Source: Sympetrum striolatum (Eukaryota; Arthropoda; Insecta; Odonata; Libellulidae). From it: a DNA stretch of 64,000 nt. The notes under the pieces were generated by a model, which worked only from the letters and a program-made list of their open reading frames with translations, was not told the DNA's origin and ran no database searches. Numbering within the stretch: position 1 is the first letter of the stretch; each line of letters opens with the position of its first letter. The translations under genes were made by a program, and so were the position numbers. Below, piece by piece: positions 1 through 9,559 of this stretch. The stretch covers positions 24,770,459-24,834,458 of the forward strand of contig OX388349.1 in the NCBI GenBank assembly GCA_947579665.1, written 5' to 3'.

Positions 1-1095
1 AACCACCCCTGCTACAGTCTGCTTTTTAAACCAAATTTTAAAGAATTGTTTTATAGGCGACCTCGGGCAACTCTTCCCCTAGGAATACGCTTTTTGAATT
101 TTATCAATGACACAGGTATTCAATTGCCAAAGCTGTATCCTGCTGGCTTCCCAAAATTCCCACCTTGGCAGATTCCCACACCAAAAATCATTTACGATCT
201 GGCCAGGAACCCCAAAGAGGATACCCATCCTTGGACATTCAAAAGGGGCTTTCAGGAAATTTTAGAGGCTCATACTAACTGTACTGCCATATACACAGAC
301 GGTTCGAAATCTGAGATAGCCTGTGGCTGCTCTATTGTAGCAGAGCCTTTTGGATCCATACAGATAAAATTACACCCTTTCTGCAGTATCTACACTGCAG
401 AACTATTTGCAATCAAGAAGGCAGTAGAACTTATCAACTCCAGGAACTCCTCATTCCTAATTTGCACAGACTCCCTCAGTGCCCTTCAGATGATCTCCAA
501 AACATTCAACATGGACCCATTAGTACAGGGCATTCACTCATCCCTTTTGCTTCTGAAAGCAAGGGGAGTGGATGTATCCTTTGTCTGGATTCCTGGACAC
601 ATGGGAATCACTGGGAATGAGAAAGCTGATGCTGCAGCTAAAGCTGCACTTAGAGAGAATGAAATAGGAGACCCACACATATTGGCAGTAGACCTACGAA
701 ATTTATTAATACAGAAAACAGTACAGAAATGGTGTAGTCGCTGGTCCTTGATCGTAGAAAATAAATTACGCAGTATTAAACCCGATACTGTGGAATGGCT
801 ATCTTCTATCCGAAATAATAGGCGTGAGGAAGTTGTGGTCACCAGACTAAGAATAGGGCACAGCAAACTAACTCACTCATATCTTTTCACAAGAGAGAAA
901 GAGCCACCAGAATGCGAGCATTGTGAATCCCAACTAACTATAAAACACATTCTCACCGAATGTCCTCATTACCTGGAGAGACGTGATAAACACAACATCA
1001 GAGGAGAAATGAAGGAAATAGTGGGTAACGACCCCATCATGGTGGACGGAATATTGAATTTCCTTAGGGAAGCCGAGTTATTTCCTCTAATCTAA
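1..1095 (+). CDS. ORF2 C-terminus: RNase H and CCHC-like zinc region (partial)
   Basis: The frame is open from the first base, so this is the tail of a longer protein and not a gene starting near base 46. It aligns by eye with the last third of element A ORF2 (shared RRPRAT.PLGIRF). RNase H motifs are visible: IYTDGSKSE, AELFAIK, CTDSLSAL, and WIPGHMGITGNEKAD, which hold the acidic catalytic residues. A C-terminal Cys/His cluster (CEHC ... H ... C) follows, as in I/Jockey-group ORF2 proteins. The product would remove RNA from the RNA:DNA hybrid during retrotransposition. No frame damage is seen in the portion present. Confidence 0.85.
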   Translation, partial: NHPCYSLLFKPNFKELFYRRPRATLPLGIRFLNFINDTGIQLPKLYPAGFPKFPPWQIPTPKIIYDLARNPKEDTHPWTFKRGFQEILEAHTNCTAIYTDGSKSEIACGCSIVAEPFGSIQIKLHPFCSIYTAELFAIKKAVELINSRNSSFLICTDSLSALQMISKTFNMDPLVQGIHSSLLLLKARGVDVSFVWIPGHMGITGNEKADAAAKAALRENEIGDPHILAVDLRNLLIQKTVQKWCSRWSLIVENKLRSIKPDTVEWLSSIRNNRREEVVVTRLRIGHSKLTHSYLFTREKEPPECEHCESQLTIKHILTECPHYLERRDKHNIRGEMKEIVGNDPIMVDGILNFLREAELFPLI

Positions 1096-1281
1096 AAACC
1101 CGTAAGGAAGATCTAAATATGATTAACATGACAGCTCTCTTGCATTTAAATGTTTGTTAACCTTCGTAACTACTGCCACTTTGTTTGAAAATAACTAATC
1201 AGAAAAAAATTAATTCTACCGAAGGTGCTAAATGACCTCAGCCGTCGATGCACCATAAACCCAATACCTAACCTAACCTAA
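1..1281 (+). mobile_element. I-like non-LTR retrotransposon, 3' fragment (copy C)
   Basis: This is the 3' end of a non-LTR retrotransposon whose 5' part lies left of the window. It carries the RNase H and C-terminal zinc region of ORF2, then about 190 bp of 3' UTR containing a block (about 1222-1256: 'gtgctaaatgacctcagccg', then 'tcgatgcacc') also found at the 3' end of element B. It ends in about three CCTAA units instead of poly(A). The sequence is a diverged sister of elements A and B. The duplicated target site cannot be checked because the 5' end is outside the window. Confidence 0.85.
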
Positions 1282-1587
1282 GCATATTTATTGGCAATAC
1301 ACTTTTTGCCAGAAATTAGGGCCAAAATTACACTAAATGAAAACAGTGGACTGAGATGATTTCCAAAGGGTTGGAATAACTTTCAGTCAAGAAGACAAGA
1401 GAGCAACAGAAAGACTCCTCTGTTTATTAACACAAAACTTCCATTTTACAAAATTGGGTGCCTGATTCTTTGGAAAACACAGAGAAATATTTGTTATTTA
1501 CGAATTATCATTAGTTTAATTATGTGGGTTAATAGATAAAATAACAAATGGTGTCCTTGAATATTACCAAAGGAGCAGAACAAATAT
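1282..1587. other. AT-rich spacer, no gene seen
   Basis: About 300 bp of AT-rich sequence lies between copy C and element A. I see no ORF, RNA gene or repeat end. A 17-bp string starting 'gagcagaacaaa' at 1573-1589 recurs at 7450-7466 on the other side of element A, so it is a direct repeat in the pre-insertion sequence. Confidence 0.5.
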
Positions 1588-1599
1588 AATAACTCAATT
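1588..1599. repeat. Target-site duplication of element A, left copy
   Basis: The 12-bp string aataactcaatt lies immediately before the 5' end of element A and recurs exactly at 7422-7433, immediately after its 3' tail. This fits target-primed reverse transcription. Confidence 0.9.
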
Positions 1600-2250
1600 C
1601 ACCCCTGCGGGTAGGGGGATGGAGAATACTCCCGCGGCATCCCTGCCTGTCGTAAGAGGCGACTAATCGGGCGGGGAGAAAACCCCGAGAACAAACCCCT
1701 CGTTCAGCAAGGGCTGAGTCCGGGCAGTCCCGTGAATCAACTGTCTGTGTGCGGTCATGCCAGCTGACCGAGGATTCACCCACGTGTTTGCCGTGCGTGG
1801 AGACCCGTAAGGAGGAGATGGGTGTCCTGGAGGTTGAGTGCCAACCACCAGCAGAGTAACTGCTGAGGCACTTCTAGTCCAACTGGACTATTTTTATTTT
1901 CTGGCACAACACACCTCTTTGGCCCCGAATTCGCTGTAAACGGGAGGCCAGGGAATAGCACACCCTGGTCAATCGGCTACTGATGGCTGGGGATAAATTC
2001 CTTTCTAGCGTACGTCAGTCCTGTGCGAGTGCTTGGGATGCACGCACCATTCTGGTGGAGGCCAATGGGGGGGTGTGGTTTGGAGGAGCCACCACCATTC
2101 CGGAGGCCATTCCCAGTCTGTTTAGCGACATCCTGGGCACTATATCCCTTGGGTAGCCCTGGCGACTGTATCGGTTTGCGATACGGCGTCCCAATTTGTG
2201 TGGCTCCGTGGTGGGTGGGGAGCCTGAGGGACGAAAAATCCATAATTCGT
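1600..2250 (+). promoter_or_regulatory. 5' UTR / internal promoter region of element A
   Basis: This 650-bp leader is closely matched by the leader of element B (16535-17186), starting at 'acccctgcgggtaggggga'. Non-LTR elements of this group usually carry an internal RNA polymerase II promoter here. I cannot place the start precisely beyond the element end. An upstream in-frame extension of ORF1 from 2023 is open, but it corresponds to untranslated leader in element B, so I do not treat it as coding. Confidence 0.6.
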
Positions 2251-3447
2251 ATGGATCTACAATCTCCTCCACCTAAAAGACCCCGCCCAGAAATGGGAGG
2301 GGGAGATATTGCTAAAAGATGTAAAAAATATCTGATAATGAAGTGCACAAAAGAAAATGAAGATCTTACCAAGGTGTCCCCCTTTCTAATATATAAAGTT
2401 CTTACAAATGCTGTTTCAGGGAATCTCGAATCAGTAAAAAAGCTTAGGGATGGTACCCTGTTGATAAAGGCAGCCAACGATAAACAGTCCGACAAACTCC
2501 TTGGCACAAAGATGCTGCACGATATACCAGTGATGGTAGAGGTCCATAAGAAACTTAACACCTGCCAAGGAGTTATATCCTGCTACGACCTTCTCTATGT
2601 CTCAGAAGAAGAGATAGCACAGGAGATGGCATCGCAAGGAGTCATCTCCTGCCGTAGACTTAATAAGAGACAAAATGGAGAAATGATAAAGTCCACCTCA
2701 GTCATATTAACATTCGCCCTGGAAAAGCTCCCAGAGAAGGTTCATGTTGGATATGAGGCATGCACAGTGAGGCCATACATACCAAGTCCTCTGCGCTGCT
2801 TCAACTGCAATACCTATGGACACACTGCACAATCATGCAAGGGCAAACCCACCTGCCCTAAATGCTCCAAAGAAAAGCACGAAGGGGAACCATGCAGCAG
2901 CCCCCCTCTATGCAGGAATTGTGAAGGCAACCACCCTGTTTATGCAAGAGACTGCCCCAAACTCCTAGAAGAAAAGAAAGTCATGGAAATAAAAGTCACG
3001 GAAAGGGTACCATATTTTGAAGCCAGGAGAAAGTACAGATCACTGATCTGCCCCACATTCTCCAAATCCTATGCAGTGGTGGCAAATAGCCAAGTAAGAA
3101 AGGAAAGTGTGGGATGTCAAACTGACCCTCCAGCAGAAAACAGCAAGACCACCAAGTTACAACAAAAGGAGAAAATAAATACAAAAGCAACAGGCCAGAA
3201 ACTAGAGAACAGTGCACAGAAAACTGAAGCTCCTCCTATTAAGAAAAACATCACACCCCCTAAATCAGTAGATAAACCAAACGTAGGAGGTAAAAGTATT
3301 ACTATACCCCCCTCTTCTCTCGAATTGAGGGAATCTACGGGGGATGAGATGGAAGAGGACATACTGGATGAGGAGCAATTACGCCTTTTCCTCCAAAACA
3401 GGAAAAAGGGAAGAACGAAGCTTGTTCGGCAAGCCAAAGGCTTTTAA
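2251..3447 (+). CDS. ORF1, gag-like nucleic-acid-binding protein with three zinc knuckles
   Basis: 398 residues starting MDLQSPPPKRPRP. This start is chosen because the homologous ORF1 of element B begins at the same point (METNQPPPKRPRP). The central region resembles the RNA-recognition-like domain common in such gags. Residues about 183-238 hold three Cys/His knuckles (CFNCNTYGHTAQSC, CPKCSKEKHEGEPC, CRNCEGNHPVYARDC). The C-terminal third is Lys/Thr/Pro-rich and disordered-looking, ending in an acidic patch. The role is packaging element RNA into the retrotransposition complex. ORF2 starts 99 bp downstream. No frame damage is seen. Confidence 0.9.
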   Translation: MDLQSPPPKRPRPEMGGGDIAKRCKKYLIMKCTKENEDLTKVSPFLIYKVLTNAVSGNLESVKKLRDGTLLIKAANDKQSDKLLGTKMLHDIPVMVEVHKKLNTCQGVISCYDLLYVSEEEIAQEMASQGVISCRRLNKRQNGEMIKSTSVILTFALEKLPEKVHVGYEACTVRPYIPSPLRCFNCNTYGHTAQSCKGKPTCPKCSKEKHEGEPCSSPPLCRNCEGNHPVYARDCPKLLEEKKVMEIKVTERVPYFEARRKYRSLICPTFSKSYAVVANSQVRKESVGCQTDPPAENSKTTKLQQKEKINTKATGQKLENSAQKTEAPPIKKNITPPKSVDKPNVGGKSITIPPSSLELRESTGDEMEEDILDEEQLRLFLQNRKKGRTKLVRQAKGF

Positions 3448-3546
3448 TGTTTTTACTTATTTATTTATTTATTGTCAATGAATTTTATCTTTAGATTTTA
3501 ATGTGAAAACATTATTTATTTATTTATTTATATATATTTATTTTAA
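3448..3546 (+). other. AT-rich ATTT-repeat spacer between ORF1 and ORF2
   Basis: The 99-bp spacer is dominated by repeated TTTA/ATTT units. Element B has a similar TTTA-rich spacer at 18381-18459 although the two elements differ elsewhere. It may matter for ORF2 translation by reinitiation, but that is inference. Confidence 0.6.
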
Positions 3547-6500
3547 ATGTTTTTAACAATTCAATGGAATTGCAATGGTTTTTATACACGCCAGGAAGAA
3601 ATTAGGATCTTGGTGAGAGATTACAACCCCTCTTGCATTTTTATCCAAGAGACCCATTTTAAACCTACTGACTCCCCAAAATTGAGGGGTTATAAGATTT
3701 TTAGAGTAGATGACCTAAGTGGCAACAGAGGTCGTGGTGGGGTCGCTGCATTCATCAGGGAGGCCCTTTACACCTCCCAGGTGAACTTGCAGACACCATT
3801 CCAGGCTTTAGCAGTCACCATCGCTTCCCCCTCTGAGGTCACATTCTGTAATCTTTACCTGCCAGAATGGGCTCCAGTGACGAGAAAAAACCTGGAAGAC
3901 CTAGTTGAGCAGTTGCCTAAACCCTTTGTATTGTTGGGGGACTTCAATGCCCACAACAGTCTTTGGGGTGATGATCTAAGGGATCACAACGGAAGAGGAC
4001 GTCTCTTGGAGACGTTTTTTAATGATTTTAACCTGGTTTTATTAAATGACAATGAAAAAACACATTTTAATGCTTTTACTGGTAGATACTCATCCATAGA
4101 TTTATTTGTGAGCTCCAGCACTATTGCTCCACTTTTTAGTCTGTCAGCACACAAAGATTTATGTGGTAGTGACCACTTTCCCCTAATAATTAGGAAACAT
4201 GGTGGTTGTGATGGCAACTATGGTCTACCTAGGACATGGATCCTCAAGAAAGCCAACTGGGCTCACTTCAGAGAGCTCTTCAGTTTTAATTTTAATGCCA
4301 ATGCAGGAGCACTGCAAAATGTGGAGGATCTAACTGCAGCAATTATTAAAGCTGCGCAAGGTAGTGTACCCTTGTCATCAGGGATGCCTCGACGACCACC
4401 AGTCCCATGGTGGAACAGGGAATGTGCAGATGCCATTCAGAAAAGGAAAAAGGCCCTGCAAATTTTTAAAAAGTACCCCACCACTTCAAACTTGGCAGCC
4501 TTCAGGCGATTAAGAGCTAGAGCCAGACAAGTGGTGAGAGAGGCTAAGAAGTCTTCTTGGATGAATTTTATCTCAGAAATAAATCACCGAACCCCTATGT
4601 CAAAGGTATGGAGAAAAGTCAGGTCTATTTTGGGGAACCATCATTTCTCCCAGATACCAGCACTGAAGATCGATGACAGAATTGTAAACTCACCCCAAGA
4701 AATTGCTGATGCGTTTGGTGAAATTTTTGCCTCCATCAGCTGCACAGACAGTTACTCAAATTCATTCCAACTTTTGAAAGAACAGAAAGAAAAAACTAAT
4801 CTCAATTTTTTAGATTCCGGAACCACAGTAGCATATAACAAACCTTTCAGTTTGTGGGAACTTCAGGATGCCATACATACATGCAAGGAAACCTCACCAG
4901 GAATAGATCAGGTCCATAACGCCTTTATCAAGAATCTCCCCAAGGCATCTCAGATAGATTTGCTAAAGACAATAAATCAGATCTGGATGGAAAGGGTCTT
5001 CCCTGAGAGTTGGCAGGAATCCCTAATCATCCCCATCCTTAAACCAGGGAAAGAGAAATCTTATCCCTCAAACTACCGCCCAATATCTCTGACTAGCTGT
5101 ATGTGCAAGCTGATGGAGAGAATGGTCAACAGGAGACTTGTATGGCTCTTAGAAAACCGTAATCTCTTATCAGATATTCAATGTGGATTCCGGCACAGTA
5201 GATCAAGTGTTGATCACCTGGTGAGAATTGAAAACTATATTCAAGAGGCATTCCTCTTGCGACAGCATGTAGTGGCGGTCTTCTTTGACATTGAGAAGGC
5301 TTACGACACCACTTGGAGACATCAAATCCTTAAGTCAATACACTCGTGGGGATTTAGAGGGAACCTGCCCATTTTTATAGAAAACTTTTTAAAACATCGT
5401 TGCTTTCGCGTAAGGATAAACGGCCACCTTTCTAAGGTTTTTAAACAAGACAATGGAGTTCCCCAGGGATCTGTGTTGAGTGTTACTCTTTTCGCCATTG
5501 CCATCAATAGCATCACAGAGTCCATCAGAACACCTGTGATAGCATCACTGTTTGTGGATGACCTTGCCATCTTCTGCCGCTCATCCAAACTCTCAATGGC
5601 GGAAAGACAAATACAGATTGCCCTGAACAAGCTGAACAAGTGGTGTCTCACCAATGGACTCCGTTTCTCCGAAGACAAAACAAGGTGCATGCATTTTTAT
5701 AGACAAAGAGGCCTCTCCCCTGCACCAACCATAATGCTTGGAAGCCGGCAGCTACCTGTAGTGGATTCTATCCGATTCCTGGGTGTCCTGCTGGACAGGA
5801 GGATGGATTGGAGGAGGCACATCCAGGACTTGAGGGACAGGTGCCACAAGAAGCTTAACCTGCTAAGAGTTTTGTCCGGTTTGTCATGGGGAGCAGATAG
5901 GTCTGCAATGCTGCAGTTGTACAGAGCACTGGTTCGCTCTAAACTTGATTATGGGTGCTTTATTTACTCCTCAGCCAGAGAGTCTTATTTAAAATCTCTC
6001 AGTTCTGTACACAATGCAGGCATAAGGCTCTCCACTGGTGCATTCAGGACTAGCCCCATCCTTAGCCTATATTCTGAATCTGGTGAACCTCCACTGTGGG
6101 CTCGTAGAAACGCTCTGATGTGCAACTATGCATCCAAACTCTTCTCCATGCGATCTCACCCCTGTTTTAACATTGTTTTTAAGCCAAAGTATTTAGATGT
6201 TTTTATCAGACGACCAAGAGCCACCAAGCCTCTTGGGATAAGATTTTATATTTTTATGGAGACGACTGGATTCAGCTTTCCAGAAGTATGCCCTGAAGGT
6301 TTTCCTAGGGACCAACCGTGGACATTACCAGAGCCTGACTGTGATAACAGGTTGGCCACAGAAACAAAGTCATCAACATCTGACATGTTATTCCAGCAAA
6401 GATACAAGGAGATGTCTGAATCTTACAAAAGTTACACTCCTATCTTCACAGATGGCTCCAAGTCAGATGTAGGGACGGGGTGTGCACTTGTGTCCAAAGA

Positions 6501-7248
6501 TCTAGGAACGGTGAGAGTAAAACTACACCCACTGTGTAGTATTTTTACTGCTGAGCTAGTCGGAATACAAATGGCATTATCAAATATAAAGGGCAGACAA
6601 GGACGATACATGATATGCACAGATTCCATGAGTGCGCTGCACTCCATAGCTCAATTTTCCTCATTCCACCCAATAGTCCAGAACATACAATCCATCCTGA
6701 AAGATCTAAAAGAAAAAGGCATTAACATCACCTTTATATGGGTTCCTGGACATGCTGGAATTCAAGGAAACGAAAAGGCAGACCTGGCAGCAAAAGAGGC
6801 CATCCATAGGTGGGATATAGAATGGGATCAGGTACCAGCTCAGGATCTCAAGGGCATCCTGAGAAATATAGCTCACTCTCAATGGAGAGAATTGTGGCAA
6901 ACACAACATGGGAACAAGCTTAAATCTGTGAAAGATTGCATAACATCTTGGGGTACATCCATTAGGCGCTGTCGGAGAGAGGAAATTGCTATCACTCGTC
7001 TCAGGATTGGGCATTGCTCTCTCACACACTCTTATTTATTCACAGAGACGAAGGATCCTCCCATCTGCCAGACCTGCAGTGAGCCATTAACAGTTGCACA
7101 TTTGTTTGAAAGCTGTGACAAATATCAAAATGTACGAGAGAGGTTAAGCATTCAGGGTAGCCTTAAGGACATTTTAAAAAATGACATAAGCTCGGTAGAG
7201 AAAGTAATCAAGTTTATAAGGGAGACCAAGCTCATAAACCAAATATAA
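3547..7248 (+). CDS. ORF2: APE endonuclease, reverse transcriptase, RNase H, zinc region (intact)
   Basis: 1233 residues in one open frame. An N-terminal APE-type endonuclease shows WNCNGF, IQETHF, GDFNAHN (about residue 131) and GSDHFPL, which nicks target DNA. The reverse transcriptase follows, with motif A FFDIEKAYDTTW (about 578), NGVPQGSVLS, and motif C FVDD (about 668), a variant of the usual Y/F-A-D-D with both aspartates present. RNase H follows (IFTDGSKSD about 965, CTDSMSAL, WVPGHAG about 1064, GNEKAD). A CQTC...H...C cluster lies near residue 1173. All expected catalytic residues are seen. The start ATG is shared in position and sequence with element B. Confidence 0.95.
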   Translation: MFLTIQWNCNGFYTRQEEIRILVRDYNPSCIFIQETHFKPTDSPKLRGYKIFRVDDLSGNRGRGGVAAFIREALYTSQVNLQTPFQALAVTIASPSEVTFCNLYLPEWAPVTRKNLEDLVEQLPKPFVLLGDFNAHNSLWGDDLRDHNGRGRLLETFFNDFNLVLLNDNEKTHFNAFTGRYSSIDLFVSSSTIAPLFSLSAHKDLCGSDHFPLIIRKHGGCDGNYGLPRTWILKKANWAHFRELFSFNFNANAGALQNVEDLTAAIIKAAQGSVPLSSGMPRRPPVPWWNRECADAIQKRKKALQIFKKYPTTSNLAAFRRLRARARQVVREAKKSSWMNFISEINHRTPMSKVWRKVRSILGNHHFSQIPALKIDDRIVNSPQEIADAFGEIFASISCTDSYSNSFQLLKEQKEKTNLNFLDSGTTVAYNKPFSLWELQDAIHTCKETSPGIDQVHNAFIKNLPKASQIDLLKTINQIWMERVFPESWQESLIIPILKPGKEKSYPSNYRPISLTSCMCKLMERMVNRRLVWLLENRNLLSDIQCGFRHSRSSVDHLVRIENYIQEAFLLRQHVVAVFFDIEKAYDTTWRHQILKSIHSWGFRGNLPIFIENFLKHRCFRVRINGHLSKVFKQDNGVPQGSVLSVTLFAIAINSITESIRTPVIASLFVDDLAIFCRSSKLSMAERQIQIALNKLNKWCLTNGLRFSEDKTRCMHFYRQRGLSPAPTIMLGSRQLPVVDSIRFLGVLLDRRMDWRRHIQDLRDRCHKKLNLLRVLSGLSWGADRSAMLQLYRALVRSKLDYGCFIYSSARESYLKSLSSVHNAGIRLSTGAFRTSPILSLYSESGEPPLWARRNALMCNYASKLFSMRSHPCFNIVFKPKYLDVFIRRPRATKPLGIRFYIFMETTGFSFPEVCPEGFPRDQPWTLPEPDCDNRLATETKSSTSDMLFQQRYKEMSESYKSYTPIFTDGSKSDVGTGCALVSKDLGTVRVKLHPLCSIFTAELVGIQMALSNIKGRQGRYMICTDSMSALHSIAQFSSFHPIVQNIQSILKDLKEKGINITFIWVPGHAGIQGNEKADLAAKEAIHRWDIEWDQVPAQDLKGILRNIAHSQWRELWQTQHGNKLKSVKDCITSWGTSIRRCRREEIAITRLRIGHCSLTHSYLFTETKDPPICQTCSEPLTVAHLFESCDKYQNVRERLSIQGSLKDILKNDISSVEKVIKFIRETKLINQI

Positions 7249-7421
7249 CAACATAACAAGAAGCTCATAGTGCTGTGGTAATTTTCTTTAGCTTTATAAA
7301 ATTAAAATTAAATGTATCTATTATAGTAAATTCTACTTGCATAAGGAATTTTATTTGTGTATGTGGTGCAAATAACCCTAGCTGTTGACGCACCCTCAAA
7401 CCATAATACTACTACTACTAC
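7249..7421 (+). other. 3' UTR and (TAC)n tail of element A
   Basis: A 170-bp untranslated end with the 'gctgttgacgcaccct' block, related to 'gccgtcgatgcacc' in copy C, and finishing in four to five TAC units. Short tandem tails in place of poly(A) are typical of I-group elements. Confidence 0.7.
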
Positions 7422-7433
7422 AATAACTCAATT
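7422..7433. repeat. Target-site duplication of element A, right copy
   Basis: An exact second copy of the 12-bp sequence at 1588-1599, directly after the tail. Confidence 0.9.
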
Positions 7434-7600
7434 ATAATAAATGCCAAATGAGCAGAACAAATATAAGAAATCATTTAAATGAATGCCAAGTCCTCCATAA
7501 AATTAGCAGCTAGTTAGAAATATAGTCAAACAATTAGCATAATTGTGCTGTGTGATGCCTTCATTTGCCATAAATATACTTCAAACAATACAATAATTAC
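7434..7600. other. AT-rich spacer, no gene seen
   Basis: A short AT-rich stretch between element A and the piggyBac element, containing the second copy of the 17-bp direct repeat (7450-7466). No coding signal is seen. Confidence 0.5.
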
Positions 7601-7604
7601 TTAA

Positions 7605-7618
7605 CCGCTTCCCTGACG
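7605..7618 (+). repeat. piggyBac left terminal inverted repeat
   Basis: ccgcttccctgacg, preceded by TTAA at 7601-7604. It is the exact reverse complement of 10532-10545. Confidence 0.93.
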
Positions 7619-7885
7619 GATTTTTTCGAGTAAATCTTCAAAATCAAGACACATTTTTTTATTTGTTATTTTAAATTTACATATAAATTTGAGTAATTAA
7701 ATGAAGGAAATTATAATTTTAAACAATAATTGCTCCAAACATTTAAAATTTTTAAAAATGGCAATTTTTTACATACTTTCCTTTTTTTAACACCAAAACT
7801 GGAATATAAATTGGTTTTATAATGAAAAAACTAGTTACACACAATATAGATATAAAAAATAATATTTATTAACATTTTCATTACT

Positions 7886-9559
7886 TTATAAATTTGGATT
7901 CGTATGGTAATCCCGAAAACACGGTGTAATACAGAGCGCGACATCGCAATCTGGACGATTATATCTAGTTTCCTTCCGCTTTCTTTTTCCACTAGCGTCT
8001 CTTTTTCTTGAGCACATAAAGCACTGCTTGCTTACATTCTTCCTATTCTCTGTAGGAAGATATACTTTTATAAAATGTCTCTCTTTTAGGCGGCGGGGTT
8101 GTGGTGTCGCGAGTGGTCGACCAACTTTCGGTGAAGTAATGTTCGAAAAGTTCGCGTCGATTATTTCCTCGATCATATTCAACCGGTGGTCAAGTTGCAC
8201 TGTTCTTCCTCATTTTCTTACGGTAGCAAACATAAGAATTCCTCCATCAAATGAAAAAAGATTATTTGTAATTTTTCCCCCCTCTTTCTAGGGATCGGCT
8301 AGTCCGCTAGATCCTGGTCAACTCGATCAACCCCTCCCATTGTGTCATTGTAATCTACTACAATTTTCGGCTTACTTTCATTTCACCCCTTTATTCCACA
8401 TTCACCATTTATGCACTATGTATGGAAGAAAGCACATCTTTCCTATCCTTCCATCAAAGTACTAATATCTTCTCCTTTTGATACGCGGAAACTTCACCTA
8501 AGATACGGACTATGCGGAAACCACCTTTTTTTTCAATATTTTCGTTTTCATCGCCAATGGCATTCCTTTTCTTGTTTTCTTCACTGTTCCGTACGTGTCC
8601 GAAGAACTAGAAATCAGTATTTCAGCCAGTTCAGGTAACGTAAAAAAATTGTCCGTCGTTAGTACCCTTTATCAAACAGTGGCTCCATCAATGACTTCAC
8701 CACCTGTTTTGACATCAAAAGCTTTTCGGTTTCATTGCCCCTAATCGTTCCTTTCCCTGTGTAGATAACAGTTGACCACACGTTACCACTCTTGGATTCA
8801 CATGGCATGAAAGTTTTAATCCCAAATCTTGCTCTCTTTTGCGGCATATATTGATGCCACCCCAATCTCCCTTTGTATAAAAGAAGACTCTCATCAATGC
8901 TAATGTCCCTCTCTGGCGTATACAATTTGTGGGATTCCTCCTCCTGCATCTGATGCACTTTCCAAATTTTATTCAATTTTGGATTTGGATGTGTTGATGG
9001 ATCGCGTGTGTCATCATCGACAAAATGCAAAAATTGTCTTATTTTTACGAATCTGCGATATGACATGGTATCACTAAAAAAAGTTGTAGAGAGTATTGGT
9101 CGTTTTGACCAATAATGGGATATCTCAGGCTTTCTTACCATACTTTGCAGCATAATAAGTGCCAAGAACACACGCATTTCAGGAAGACTAGTATCAAGCC
9201 ATTGCTGACCTTTATCTGCGGTGGATGTTGATGGTCTTCCACGTAGCACTTGATGAGCAAAACGATTCGTCTCGTTTGTGATATAATCAATCAGATTAGT
9301 GTAAAAAAAGATCGAAATACTGCATCACCCCTCCATCTGGATCCACTTCAAAATATAGAGCCAAATCACCTTCAAATGGAAATCTTGGACGGCCCGCCGC
9401 TGGATCCACTTCACACCACGACTCCTCTATGGACTCAGCAGTATCACCGAAATCAGAGCTTGTGTCCTCCGAATAGCTGGATTCTGAGTCATAATCTTCA
9501 ATGTCAACTTCCTCCTCCACTTCATAGTCGGAACTATCGCTACCATTATCGCGTTCCAT
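7886..9559 (-). pseudogene. piggyBac transposase, degenerate
   Basis: Three frame-separated blocks on the minus strand match piggyBac architecture. 9296-9559 is the acidic N-terminus (MERDNGSDSSDYEVEEEVD). 8659-9249 is the DDE core, with LPEMRVFLALIM, PILSTTFFSDTMSYRRF, the catalytic-region ISIDESLLLYKGRLGWHQYM and KRARFGIK. 7886-8200 is the C-terminal cysteine-rich part (CFMCSRKR ... C ... C), which in this family binds the transposon ends. Frameshifts or stops occur near 9250-9296 and throughout 8200-8659, where only pieces such as KKTRKGMPLA-like text can be followed. The product is not expected to be functional. Confidence 0.9.

Larger units (their letters stand above)
1600..7421 (+). mobile_element. 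Full-length I-like non-LTR retrotransposon (element A)
   Basis: A complete element of about 5.8 kb: 5' UTR with a block also found at the start of element B, ORF1 (gag-like, three zinc knuckles), a short AT-rich spacer, ORF2 (endonuclease, reverse transcriptase, RNase H, zinc region), 3' UTR and a (TAC)n tail. It is bounded by a perfect 12-bp duplication. Both ORFs are uninterrupted, so it may be recently active. The RNase H domain and simple-repeat tail suggest the I group. The exact clade (I, Nimb, Loa, Jockey) needs a tree of the reverse transcriptase. Confidence 0.93.

Noticed and set aside
1262..1281. Possible telomeric repeat tract (CCTAA)
   Set aside because: Only about three units, positioned as an element tail. 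Not evidence for a telomere.
1573..1589. 17-bp repeat flanking element A (also 7450-7466) as a target-site duplication
   Set aside because: It does not abut the element ends. The 12-bp duplication does. It is a pre-existing local repeat.
2023..2250. Upstream extension of ORF1 in element A
   Set aside because: The matching region of element B is not in frame with its ORF1, and both share the later start. Treated as leader.
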